Shown here: piece by piece, positions 42,502 to 50,122 of the stretch
Layout of the letters: every line of letters begins with the position of its first letter
Position numbering within the stretch: the stretch's first letter is position 1
Notes under the pieces: model-generated
Seen by the model: only the letters and a program-made list of their open reading frames with translations
Databases searched by the model: none
What the model was told of the DNA's origin: nothing
Made by a program: the position numbers and the translations under genes
Origin: an uncultured Ruminococcus sp.
GTDB taxonomy: Bacteria; Bacillota; Clostridia; Lachnospirales; Lachnospiraceae
DNA: 64,000 nt
Direction of reading: 5' to 3'
NCBI GenBank assembly: GCA_900541505.1
Contig: UQKK01000002.1
Location: 122,939 to 186,938 of the forward strand

Positions 42502-42573
42502 ATTCATCTTCTTATCTGTCCGCTTCCTTCTCATCCGGCAGAGCTTCCTCTCTATCCGAGAAGGGATTCCTCC

Positions 42574-44586
42574 CTATCCGGCAGGAGTTCCTGTCGCCCA
42601 GTCGTCCAAATCGGGCGTGTAACTCTCATCCACGTAGGAACCATCGGTGTTGCTGTACGTTTCCTCATAATTCGCGTCATAATCTGTATATTCTGTCTGG
42701 GAATAGTTCTCCTGTGCGGAAGTGTCCGTATTCCCCGGCGTGTAGCCCTCAATGGTGGTGATGTTCAAATAAGGAAACGCCTGGGACATAATCTCTTTCG
42801 TCAGCCCCAGCACCAGGGAACTGTCATCCTGGGCATCCACATTGGGCTCGTCTATCACTACATAGATAAGGATTTCCGGGTTTTCCTGGGGCGCATATCC
42901 CACATAGGAGAGCAAATATTTCCCGTTATTTCTGGGAAGCTTCTCCGCTGTACCGGTCTTCGCCCCGATATCATACCCTTCCACATTTGCCGGAACACCG
43001 GTCCCGTACTCCATAGTCGCCTTTAAGTAGGTCTTCAACTGTTCCGAAGTCTCCGTGGAGATGGTCTTCCTGAGCAGCACCGGGTCCTTTGTCTCAATGA
43101 CCCTTCCGTCCTCATCCTGTATCTGTTTTACCACATGGGGCTCATAATAATACCCTCCGTTGATAAGGGAACAAAAGCCCGCGGCAAGCTGCGTCATAGT
43201 GACATTAAAGTTCTGCCCGAAGGAATTGGTCGCCAAATCCGTCACCTGCATGGTCTCCTCCGTGTAGAGAAGAGGCGCGGTGGATGCCTCCCCCGGGAGG
43301 TCAATGCCCGTATATTCTCCAAACCCGAATATCCTCTGGTATTTCGTAAAATCCTGCACCCCTATGGTCTCCGCAATGTGCATAAGTCCCACATTGCAGG
43401 AATAGGCGATGGAGTCCTGTACAGAGACCGTGCCGTGTCCGGTCTTTAAATGACAGCTGATATCATAGTCTCCCACATGCAGATAGCCTCCGCATGTGTA
43501 GCTTTCATTTCCCGTGATGGCGCCAGTCTCCAACCCCGCCGCCACCGTAAAAGGCTTCATGGTAGAACCGGGCTCAAAGGCATCGCTGACACAGAAATTG
43601 CGCCACAGAGCATTCATCGCCTCAATCTGTGCCTCCTCGGACATCTCTTTCCACTCTTCCTCGGAATAGATACCCGACAAATCCCGCGGGTTGTTCAAAT
43701 CAAAATTGGGATAGGATGCTTCCGCCAGGATTTCCCCCGTATTGGGGTCCATGATAATGACAGCGGTATTTTTACTTCCCAGCTCTCCCTCCTCGGCATG
43801 GGCGTTGTTGAAATCCATGATACACTGTTCTACAATGCTCTGCAGAGTGACATCAATTGTGGAAACTACGGTATTTCCGTTTACCGGTGCCTTTACCGTG
43901 CGCTCCACGGAGGATTTGCTGGCAAAGTAGCCGTACTCCCTGCCGTCCGTACCGTTGAGCACATCATTGTAAGCACTCTCGATGCCAATGGTGCCTGCGT
44001 TCCCGGAAACAGTAAATCCCACCACGTCACTTGCCAGTGTACCATAAGGGTAGGTTCTCTCATAATCATCTTCCAGCCACACCCCTTTTACATTGGGATA
44101 GTTTTCCGTGTCCGCCTCGATATCCTGGAATTTCTTCGCCGTCTCGTAATCCACGCCCTCCAGCAATATCACATAGCGGCTCTCCGGGCTGCTTTCTATC
44201 GCCGCATCGACCGTGCTCTCCTCGATGCCAAACAAGTCCTTTAACACCTCTTTTGTGGGGGCTAAGTACTCATCATCTGATGTGAGCACCACCACATCGA
44301 GAATCACATTGTACACCCGCTCGCTGGTCGCCATCTTCGTGCCGTTCCTGTCCACAATATCTCCCCGTTTATAGGGAATCACCCGGCTGTCATAGCCCTG
44401 CTGGTCCAACACGATTTTCGTGTACCCGCTGCCCTTCGATGCATTGATATAGGTAATCTTTCCTATAAGAACAACAAAAGCCAGTATGATTGCCATAAAC
44501 AACAGTACCAGCTTTTTTTGCATCCTTGTAGGAAATCTCTTTGTCAAAAATTCAAATCGGTTCTTTTGGTTTCTTCTTCTAGCCAT
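42574..44586 (-). CDS. class B penicillin-binding protein, long form with acidic Tyr-rich tail
   Basis: 670 residues. Basic tip, one membrane helix (about 27-48), pedestal, then transpeptidase with Ser341 in STMK, SCN in AYSCNVGLM and a normal KTG at Lys543 (AKTGTAEKLPR). After the transpeptidase domain there is an extracellular tail of about 60 residues rich in Asp, Glu, Tyr, Thr and Ser (YSQTEYTDYDANYEETYSN) with no known domain. It follows the FtsL-like gene by 12 bp, the position of the divisome transpeptidase FtsI/PBP2B. The tail function is unknown. Confidence 0.92.
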   Translation of the reverse strand: MARRRNQKNRFEFLTKRFPTRMQKKLVLLFMAIILAFVVLIGKITYINASKGSGYTKIVLDQQGYDSRVIPYKRGDIVDRNGTKMATSERVYNVILDVVVLTSDDEYLAPTKEVLKDLFGIEESTVDAAIESSPESRYVILLEGVDYETAKKFQDIEADTENYPNVKGVWLEDDYERTYPYGTLASDVVGFTVSGNAGTIGIESAYNDVLNGTDGREYGYFASKSSVERTVKAPVNGNTVVSTIDVTLQSIVEQCIMDFNNAHAEEGELGSKNTAVIIMDPNTGEILAEASYPNFDLNNPRDLSGIYSEEEWKEMSEEAQIEAMNALWRNFCVSDAFEPGSTMKPFTVAAGLETGAITGNESYTCGGYLHVGDYDISCHLKTGHGTVSVQDSIAYSCNVGLMHIAETIGVQDFTKYQRIFGFGEYTGIDLPGEASTAPLLYTEETMQVTDLATNSFGQNFNVTMTQLAAGFCSLINGGYYYEPHVVKQIQDEDGRVIETKDPVLLRKTISTETSEQLKTYLKATMEYGTGVPANVEGYDIGAKTGTAEKLPRNNGKYLLSYVGYAPQENPEILIYVVIDEPNVDAQDDSSLVLGLTKEIMSQAFPYLNITTIEGYTPGNTDTSAQENYSQTEYTDYDANYEETYSNTDGSYVDESYTPDLDDWATGTPAG

Positions 44587-44598
44587 ATAATAAAATCC

Positions 44599-45144
44599 TT
44601 ACTCTGTCACGCTCCGCGACTTGGCGAGCACTCCGTCTTTCGGAATGTCGCTGTACTGCTTCACGTAATCACTGGTCGGGCTGTCATACTCAATCACAGT
44701 TCCCTGCGCCTCGTACACCATCCCCAGTTCATTCATCGCCTTGCTGCGCACATCATTGAGATTCACAGAATCCGTAGCTGCATTATACGCCGTATCATTC
44801 GCCTCTGTCAAGTCGGAAAGTTCCTGCTGCAGGGCAGTGATATTTTCCGAACGGCTCACAATATCGGACTGCAGACGCAGATACATCATACATACGAACA
44901 CCGCGCAGAATGCCGCTACCGCGAGGAATCCCACGTACGCCGGATTCATGCTCATCGCCCGGTTACGGTTCTTCTTCACCTGACTGCTCGTCCGTGTGTG
45001 TCTGCGTGTGCGCCTTACCGGCTGTTCTTTTGGCAGGACTTCCGCCTGGCGTACGGTATTTCCATAGACATAAAATGCCCTCTGGCCCCCATCAGCATAA
45101 CCATATCGTCTGTAACTTCCTGTGTTTCTTCTTGCTGCTGCCAT
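44599..45144 (-). CDS. ftsL: FtsL-like septum protein
   Basis: 181 residues. A basic cytoplasmic region of about 75 residues (RRTRRHTRTSSQVKKNRNR), one membrane helix (about 86-106), then a coiled coil (SDIVSRSENITALQQELSDLTEANDTAYNAA) and a short C-terminal part. This layout and its place between rsmH and the PBP genes mark it as FtsL, although sequence similarity within FtsL is always low. The N-terminal region is longer than in Bacillus FtsL. Start ATG follows AAAGGGG. Confidence 0.8.
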   Translation of the reverse strand: MAAARRNTGSYRRYGYADGGQRAFYVYGNTVRQAEVLPKEQPVRRTRRHTRTSSQVKKNRNRAMSMNPAYVGFLAVAAFCAVFVCMMYLRLQSDIVSRSENITALQQELSDLTEANDTAYNAATDSVNLNDVRSKAMNELGMVYEAQGTVIEYDSPTSDYVKQYSDIPKDGVLAKSRSVTE

Positions 45145-45174
45145 AAGCGTCTGCCCCTTTCTTAAGTCTGTCTC

Positions 45175-45196
45175 ACCGGGCTCTCCCCTTCCCGGT
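45175..45196 (-). other. intercistronic hairpin between rsmH and ftsL
   Basis: ACCGGG (45175-45180) with CCCGGT (45191-45196) and a 10-base loop, no U-run. Possibly an RNA-stability element. Confidence 0.4.
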
Positions 45197-45225
45197 AAAT
45201 CGTTTATGTCTGATACTCCCTGAAA

Positions 45226-46161
45226 TTACTGCCGTTCAAAAATACGGAGCTTCGCGCTCTTGGAACGGCTGTTTTTCTCCATCTCTTCCTCCCCAGGAAG
45301 GATGGGTCTTCGTGTCACCACTTTCCCTTTTGATACGTTCCCACAGACACAAACAGGAAAATGGCTGGGACAGGTGCATGGGTTTTCGTTTTTGCGAAAA
45401 GCACTCTTTACAATCCTGTCCTCCAGTGAATGAAATGTGATGATGCATATCCTTCCCCCTGGATTTAACATCTCAATCATTTCATCCAGTGAATCTTTTA
45501 AGACATCCAGCTCCCGGTTCAATTCAATCCGGATTGCCTGAAATGTCCGTTTGGACGGGTGTCCGCCGGTCTTCTGCATTTTCATCGGAATCGCTCTTCT
45601 GATGACCTCGTTCAACTGACCGGTGGTCTCTATCGGATGCTGTGTCCGCTCCCTGACAATATGCTTCGCGATGTTCTTCGCAAACCTGTCCTCCCCGTAG
45701 TCGCGGATGACCCGATATAATTCCGCCTCACTGTAAGTGTTGACAATGTCACGTGCTGTCTTCTCCTGCCTCTGATCCATCCTCATATCCAGCGGCGCAT
45801 CCGCCCGGTAGGAAAACCCACGCTCAGCGGTGTCCAGCTGATAGGAGGATACCCCCAAATCCAGGACAATGCCGTCAACCTTGTCGATTCCCAGGTCCAA
45901 GAGCCGCTTTTTCATCTCGCAGTAGTTGCTCCGGATAATGGTGACTTTCTCCCCAAAGTCAGCCAGCCGGCTCTTCGCCGCTTCAATCGCCGCGGCATCC
46001 TGGTCTATTCCTATAAAACTCCCCTTGCTGCTTAACCGCCTGCACACCTCGAAGGCATGTCCGCCTCCGCCGAGTGTGGCGTCTACATAAATCCCATCCG
46101 GCTTTACTGCCAGACCGTCTACCGTTTCTTCCAGTAATACTGATGTGTGCCCAAATGCCAT
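45226..46161 (-). CDS. rsmH: 16S rRNA (cytosine-1402-N4)-methyltransferase
   Basis: 311 residues (MraW). It methylates C1402 in the ribosomal P site. SAM-binding motif YVDATLGGGGHA near the N-terminus, then IDQDAAAI, LDLGVSSYQLD with the signature RGFSYRADAPLDMRMD, and KRTFQAIRIELNREL, with a C-terminal cysteine/proline stretch (ENPCTCPSHFPVCVC). I chose the ATG at 46161 with AAGGTGG eight bases before; a GTG at 46173 overlaps that site. Second gene of the dcw operon. Confidence 0.97.
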   Translation of the reverse strand: MAFGHTSVLLEETVDGLAVKPDGIYVDATLGGGGHAFEVCRRLSSKGSFIGIDQDAAAIEAAKSRLADFGEKVTIIRSNYCEMKKRLLDLGIDKVDGIVLDLGVSSYQLDTAERGFSYRADAPLDMRMDQRQEKTARDIVNTYSEAELYRVIRDYGEDRFAKNIAKHIVRERTQHPIETTGQLNEVIRRAIPMKMQKTGGHPSKRTFQAIRIELNRELDVLKDSLDEMIEMLNPGGRICIITFHSLEDRIVKSAFRKNENPCTCPSHFPVCVCGNVSKGKVVTRRPILPGEEEMEKNSRSKSAKLRIFERQ

Positions 46162-46192
46162 CTCACTTACCACCTTATCTCACTAATTGAAA

Positions 46193-46630
46193 TCAAATCC
46201 GGATTCCAATGGACTCCATACGCTCCGCGATGGCATCCAAATCTTCCTCACTAATCTGACTTCTCTCTTCCCAAAGTGCCTTGTCCCAGATTTCCACACG
46301 GTCCTGAACTCCCACCAGGACCACTTCTTTCTCCAGGTTTGCCGCTTTTCGTAAAGATGGTGGTACCAGCACTCTCCCCTGCTTATCGAAACTGCCCTCC
46401 GAGGCACTTCCGAAAAAGTAGCGCTTAAAGATTCTGGCATCCTTATTCATCCGTGGCAAGGTTTCCAGTTCGGCAACGAATTTGTTCCATTCTTCCTGTG
46501 AGTAGACAAAGAGACAGCCCTCCAGACCATTACAGATTACGAAACTCTCTCCCAAATCGTCCCGTAACTTGGCTGGAATGATTAATCGGCCTTTTTCATC
46601 AATGCTGTGATTAAACTCCCCTAATAACAT
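46193..46630 (-). CDS. mraZ: transcriptional regulator MraZ
   Basis: 145 residues with two copies of the SpoVT-AbrB-like fold: the first with MLLGEFNHSIDEKGRLIIPAKLRDDL, the second with GSASEGSFDKQGRVLVPPSLRKAA. Both have the DxxGR motif. MraZ binds direct repeats upstream of its own gene and represses the division cluster. The ATG at 46630 follows AAAGGA; an upstream in-frame start at 46684 lies within the operator. First gene of the dcw operon. Confidence 0.97.
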   Translation of the reverse strand: MLLGEFNHSIDEKGRLIIPAKLRDDLGESFVICNGLEGCLFVYSQEEWNKFVAELETLPRMNKDARIFKRYFFGSASEGSFDKQGRVLVPPSLRKAANLEKEVVLVGVQDRVEIWDKALWEERSQISEEDLDAIAERMESIGIRI

Positions 46631-46670
46631 CTGGAATCCTTTCTCTTTGTGTGGGCCTCCACATTCCTCC

Positions 46671-46741
46671 CCACTTTGTGCCACTGTCTACCACTTCTCA
46701 CCACTTGACTCCATTGTAAACCACACTCCCCCCTTTTTCAA
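46671..46741 (-). promoter_or_regulatory. dcw promoter overlapped by a six-site MraZ operator
   Basis: TTGAAA (46741-46736), a 17-bp spacer and TACAAT (46718-46713). On the plus strand CCAC (GTGG on the coding strand) starts at 46671, 46681, 46691, 46701 and 46721, with CCAT at 46711: six units at exactly 10 bp. The known MraZ box is a series of TGGGN/GTGG repeats with this period. The array covers the spacer, the -10 and the leader, so binding should block transcription. Confidence 0.85.
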
Positions 46742-46832
46742 CCCCTTTTTTGTGATTTTTTTGTTTCTCCGCCTGAAAAAAGCAACAAAAAAATGTCCTA
46801 AAAATCAAAACACTTTCTCCAAACACAAAACT

Positions 46833-46860
46833 TGGGGTGCATGAAAAATCATGCACCCCA
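46833..46860 (-). terminator. terminator of the small membrane protein gene
   Basis: TGGGGTGCATGA (46833-46844) pairs perfectly with TCATGCACCCCA (46849-46860) around a 4-base loop. On the minus strand AGTTTTGTGTTT follows. It separates this gene from the dcw promoter. Confidence 0.8.
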
Positions 46861-46964
46861 CATATTGTATTCCACTCAAAATCGTCTGATTTTCAGGACA
46901 TTTTTATTTTTTTCAATCTGCAGTGGGAAATCTTCCCACCTCCTATGCTTCCACTTCTTCCCAC

Positions 46965-47219
46965 CTATTCTGTGGGTTCTTCTGTCTGTGTAAGACCATT
47001 GATGTAAGTGTTCAGCGCATCGTAGTTAATCTCCGCCACTTTTCTCTCCTTATTGGAATCGTAGGTATCGTACGCTGAATATCCAATCCATCCCACTAAA
47101 GCGAGTGCCACAAGGGAAAGTACCATCTTTCGCAGGACGCTCATCATCCTCTGTTTCTTCATGATTTTTTTGCGGTTCGCCTTCTCCTGCTTATAGCGGT
47201 CTACCTTTTCCTGACTCAT
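46965..47219 (-). CDS. small single-pass membrane protein, unknown function
   Basis: 84 residues. A very basic, helical N-terminal half (KVDRYKQEKANRKKIMKKQRMMSVLRK) is followed by one membrane helix (about 33-53) and an acidic outer tail (NYDALNTYINGLTQTEEPTE). I recognise no family. I chose the ATG at 47219, eight bases after AAGGAG; an ATG two codons upstream is nearly on the ribosome site. It is a single-gene unit next to the dcw cluster, with its own promoter containing two MraZ-like GTGG units. Confidence 0.75.
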   Translation of the reverse strand: MSQEKVDRYKQEKANRKKIMKKQRMMSVLRKMVLSLVALALVGWIGYSAYDTYDSNKERKVAEINYDALNTYINGLTQTEEPTE

Positions 47220-47264
47220 TGCCATCGCTCCTTCGTAATTATTCTTAAGCTCATGCCTGTGGAT

Positions 47265-47294
47265 AGTTTACCACAGTTCCCCACCTTTTGGCAA
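47265..47294 (-). promoter_or_regulatory. promoter of the small membrane protein gene with two GTGG units
   Basis: TTGCCA (47294-47289), an 18-bp spacer and TAAACT (47270-47265). CCAC at 47271 and 47281 (GTGG on the coding strand) are 10 bp apart within the spacer, as in the MraZ operator. Confidence 0.5.
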
Positions 47295-47373
47295 GTCTTT
47301 AGATGACCGCATCCGCGCCCGCCTGCACGCCCTGACCACATAAGCCCGCTTCTTTTCCTCCGCGCTGCCGCCT

Positions 47374-48213
47374 TTAGATGACGACGATAACGCCGCCGTC
47401 GTTGGCGTACATCGTACTGATTCCCGCTGTATCCACGATAAAGCTCGCCTTCACGTTCATCTTCTCCCGCAGCAAACTCTCCACTTCCTTCGCTCTCTCA
47501 GGGCAGTTGCAGTGTGAGATTGCCAGTGTCTTCCCCTCAGAGTCCACACAGTCCTGTGCCACATGGTCTGCCATCTTTGCCAAGGCACGCTTCATTCCCC
47601 TCGCCTGTCCCAGCTGGCAGATGGTTCCCTGTGGGGTAGCCCCCATCACCGGTTTGATGTTCAGAGCGCTCGCCACAAAAGATTTAATTCCCGTAAGCCT
47701 TCCGTTCTTCCGCAGCGTCTCCAGATTCTCCAGCACAAAATACGTATGCTGTCCTCCTATATAAGATTCCACTCGCTCCACCACATCTTCAAACTCCATC
47801 CCCGCTTCTTCACATTCCTGTATCTTCAGGGCGATGAGCGTCTCTCCTATGGAGGCGGACCTGGAATTAAACACGTAAATCTGCTTCTTCTCCGCCCCTT
47901 CCTGGAACAGCTTTTTCCCAAGCTCCGCGCTGTTGTAAGAGCCGCTCAGCTCTGCGGAGAGTGTCACCACATAGATGCGCTTCTCCTCCCCTTTATAACT
48001 CTCCATATATGCCTCCGGCGATGGGCAGGATGACTTGGGACATTCCGGACTCGCAGCCACGCGGCGTAAAAAATCCGCCTGGTCAAATGTCTCATCATCC
48101 ACAATATTCACTCCATCCACCAGCATACTCAGAGAAGCCGTCTCATAGATACCGCTTCGTTTCATCTCTTCTGTCAGCTCCCCGCAGCTGTCCACAATAA
48201 TCTTATAATCCAT
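47374..48213 (-). CDS. DegV-family fatty-acid-binding protein
   Basis: 279 residues. Marks of the family: YKIIVDSCGELTEE near the start (VDS motif), then PKSSCPSPEAYM with the ligand-binding Ser/Thr-Ser-x-Pro, TLSAELSGSYNSA and NSRSASIGE. Related FakB proteins hold a fatty acid and present it to the kinase FakA for phospholipid synthesis. No FakA gene is in the window. The ATG at 48213 follows GGAGG; a start at 48231 precedes the ribosome site. The promoter carries an inverted repeat. Confidence 0.93.
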   Translation of the reverse strand: MDYKIIVDSCGELTEEMKRSGIYETASLSMLVDGVNIVDDETFDQADFLRRVAASPECPKSSCPSPEAYMESYKGEEKRIYVVTLSAELSGSYNSAELGKKLFQEGAEKKQIYVFNSRSASIGETLIALKIQECEEAGMEFEDVVERVESYIGGQHTYFVLENLETLRKNGRLTGIKSFVASALNIKPVMGATPQGTICQLGQARGMKRALAKMADHVAQDCVDSEGKTLAISHCNCPERAKEVESLLREKMNVKASFIVDTAGISTMYANDGGVIVVI

Positions 48214-48254
48214 AATTCCATCCTCCGACACCGCATTGCGCGTAGTATATTTCT

Positions 48255-48280
48255 ATTATATGTAGTTTCGATTACTACAT
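48255..48280 (-). promoter_or_regulatory. degV promoter -10 with adjoining inverted repeat
   Basis: TATAAT (48260-48255) is preceded on the coding strand by the perfect repeat ATGTAGT (48280-48274) and ACTACAT (48266-48260) with a 7-base centre. The repeat covers the spacer, where a repressor would block the polymerase. No regulator is identified. Confidence 0.5.
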
Positions 48281-48356
48281 AACTCTATACCAATATAACA
48301 CAATTTTATCCGGATGAAAAGAGTTTTTCGTCACCGTTCACTCACACTGTCGATGT

Positions 48357-48410
48357 ACAGATGTCCGCCCGCAAAAACATGCTTTCGTGTTTTCGCGGGC
48401 GGACATCTGT
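48357..48410 (-). terminator. long perfect hairpin after the second ftsW gene
   Basis: ACAGATGTCCGCCCGC (48357-48372) pairs perfectly with GCGGGCGGACATCTGT (48395-48410), with an inner AAAACA/TGTTTT stem. It begins seven bases after the stop codon. No U-run follows on the minus strand, so termination strength is unclear. Confidence 0.6.
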
Positions 48411-48417
48411 TATCCTT

Positions 48418-50109
48418 TTAATCTTCTAATTTAATCCTCCTGGAAATCCCCAGCGCAATCCCCATCTCTGTCATCAAAAACAGGATGGAAGTTCCCCCGT
48501 AGCTGATAAAAGGAAGGGTAATACCCGTGGTAGGAATAAGGTTCGTCACCACGGCAATATTCAGAATCACCTGTAAGGCGATATGGGCAAAGATACCGAT
48601 GGCAATCAGTGAGCCGTAGAGGTCCGGCGCATTCTTGGCGATGAACATCAGCCGGTACAGCATATACCCGAATAAAATCAGAATCACGATTGCGCCAAAC
48701 ACACCCAGCTCCTCACAGATAACCGTGAGTATCATATCATTTTGCGCCTCCGGGATAACTCCCAGCTTCTGTGTACTGTTTCCCAATCCTTTGCCGAAGA
48801 ACCCTCCGGAGCCGATAGCGTAAAGCCCCTGCATCACCTGGAAGCCTCCGGTATCCAGATGATTCTCCGGGTCCAGCCAGGTCAGTATTCTCCGCAGGCG
48901 GAAGTTATCGCTGTTTATCAGTGTCACAGACATAATCTTGATGGACACCGCGGCAAGCACTGCTGCCACCCCCGCCCCTATGAGAAACGGTTTCATCTTC
49001 GGATAGACGATGAAAATAAGAATACAGCATATCGCCATAACAATGATTGCCGTACTTAAGTTATCCGTCAAAAACAGGACACCACCCGCCGCCACAGCTC
49101 CATAGGCGCCCACCCGCAGGATGCCTTCCATCTTATACATCTGCTTCCCTCTCCTGCACAGTTCATAGGAGAGGAACAAAATCACCGCAATCTTTGTAAT
49201 CTCTGAGGGCTGCAGCGTCATATTGCCCGGAAGCTGAATCCACCGTCTGGCGCCGTAGACCGTTACTCCCAGCGGCGTCTGTACCAGTGCCATCAGTATC
49301 ATCGATATGATATAAATCTCAAAGGCGAACGCCCCGTAAAAATGGTAGTCAATCTTTGAAACTACCAGCATGGCGACAAAACTCAACGCTCCGATAAGCG
49401 CCTGTTTGGAAAAATAATACATGTCATTCCCAAAATCCGCCTGAGCGCTGTAGGCACTGGTGCTGTAGAGCATGACAAGCCCGAAGCACATCAAAAAGAC
49501 AATGACGATAAGCAAATCATAGTCAAAATAGTGCGCCTGCGTGTCCGATTTTGCCTCTCTCGCTCTCCCTATCAGAGCCGCAATGCCCCGCGGTTTTCTC
49601 TTAGAACGGCGCTCCATCTGTGCTTCCGGTTTGGGCACAGACACATCCCTCATACGCCTGGATACCACCTGCTGGTACTTCTCCCGGTAGCGAAGAGTCT
49701 GTCCCCGCTGGCTGTCAGGTGCCACACTGCGAATCTGCACTCCCTCTCCCAGCCTTCTCGTCTGTGTCCCTGCCCCGGAGTTTCCTGTCCGCATAGGCTG
49801 GGTCGCAGAGGACGTCCGCGTTGTCCGCATGGGTTGAGTAGCGGAGGATGTCCGTACCGCCCGCATGGGCTGGGTCGCGGAGGACGTCCGCATTGCCCGC
49901 ATGGGCTGGGTCGCAGAGGATGTCCGTACCGCCCGCATAGGCTGAGTCGCGGAAGAAGTCCTCCCTGCCTGTTTGGACTGTGTGGCAGAAGGTGCTTTCA
50001 CCGCCCGCATGGGCTGGGTATCCCCCAAATTGTTCTTCCCTTTTCTTCCCCCTGTTTTTTTGTCACTCTGTCCCCGCCGTTTCACCGGCTGTACAGTTCT
50101 GCTTCTCAT
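48418..50109 (-). CDS. FtsW/RodA-family SEDS protein with repetitive cytoplasmic tail
   Basis: 563 residues, about 190 more than usual. The membrane part (from about residue 190) has all SEDS marks: LYSTSAYS, GARRWIQLPGNMTLQPSEITKIA, GLYAIGSGGFFGKGLGNSTQKLGVIPEAQNDMIL and TTGITLPFISYGGTS. The N-terminal 190 residues are basic and disordered, with seven 12-residue units around TQPMRAVRTSSA (residues 31-108). It is the second paralogue in the window; one may serve division and the other elongation or sporulation. Thr/Ser-rich repeats may be kinase targets, which is inference. It precedes asnB's stop by 13 bp in an operon. Confidence 0.88.
   Translation of the reverse strand: MRSRTVQPVKRRGQSDKKTGGRKGKNNLGDTQPMRAVKAPSATQSKQAGRTSSATQPMRAVRTSSATQPMRAMRTSSATQPMRAVRTSSATQPMRTTRTSSATQPMRTGNSGAGTQTRRLGEGVQIRSVAPDSQRGQTLRYREKYQQVVSRRMRDVSVPKPEAQMERRSKRKPRGIAALIGRAREAKSDTQAHYFDYDLLIVIVFLMCFGLVMLYSTSAYSAQADFGNDMYYFSKQALIGALSFVAMLVVSKIDYHFYGAFAFEIYIISMILMALVQTPLGVTVYGARRWIQLPGNMTLQPSEITKIAVILFLSYELCRRGKQMYKMEGILRVGAYGAVAAGGVLFLTDNLSTAIIVMAICCILIFIVYPKMKPFLIGAGVAAVLAAVSIKIMSVTLINSDNFRLRRILTWLDPENHLDTGGFQVMQGLYAIGSGGFFGKGLGNSTQKLGVIPEAQNDMILTVICEELGVFGAIVILILFGYMLYRLMFIAKNAPDLYGSLIAIGIFAHIALQVILNIAVVTNLIPTTGITLPFISYGGTSILFLMTEMGIALGISRRIKLED
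49786..50019 (-). repeat. 36-bp tandem repeats encoding the FtsW-type tail
   Basis: Seven units of 36 bp code for 12-residue units beginning TQ (PMRA.. in most). DNA copies differ at a few positions only, so copy number may vary between strains. Confidence 0.85.
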
Positions 50110-50122
50110 AGAATCTCCCCAA

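Larger units (their letters stand above)
46631..46964. other. intergenic region upstream of mraZ
   Basis: 334 bp without a gene. From left to right: mraZ leader, MraZ operator and promoter (to 46741), a long AT/T-rich stretch (46742-46830), then the terminator of the small membrane protein gene and about 100 bp with no further signal I can support. Confidence 0.7.

Noticed and set aside
43450..44244. 264-codon plus-strand frame opposite the long PBP gene
   Set aside because: Antisense to a gene with complete transpeptidase motifs; no start signal and no recognisable protein features.
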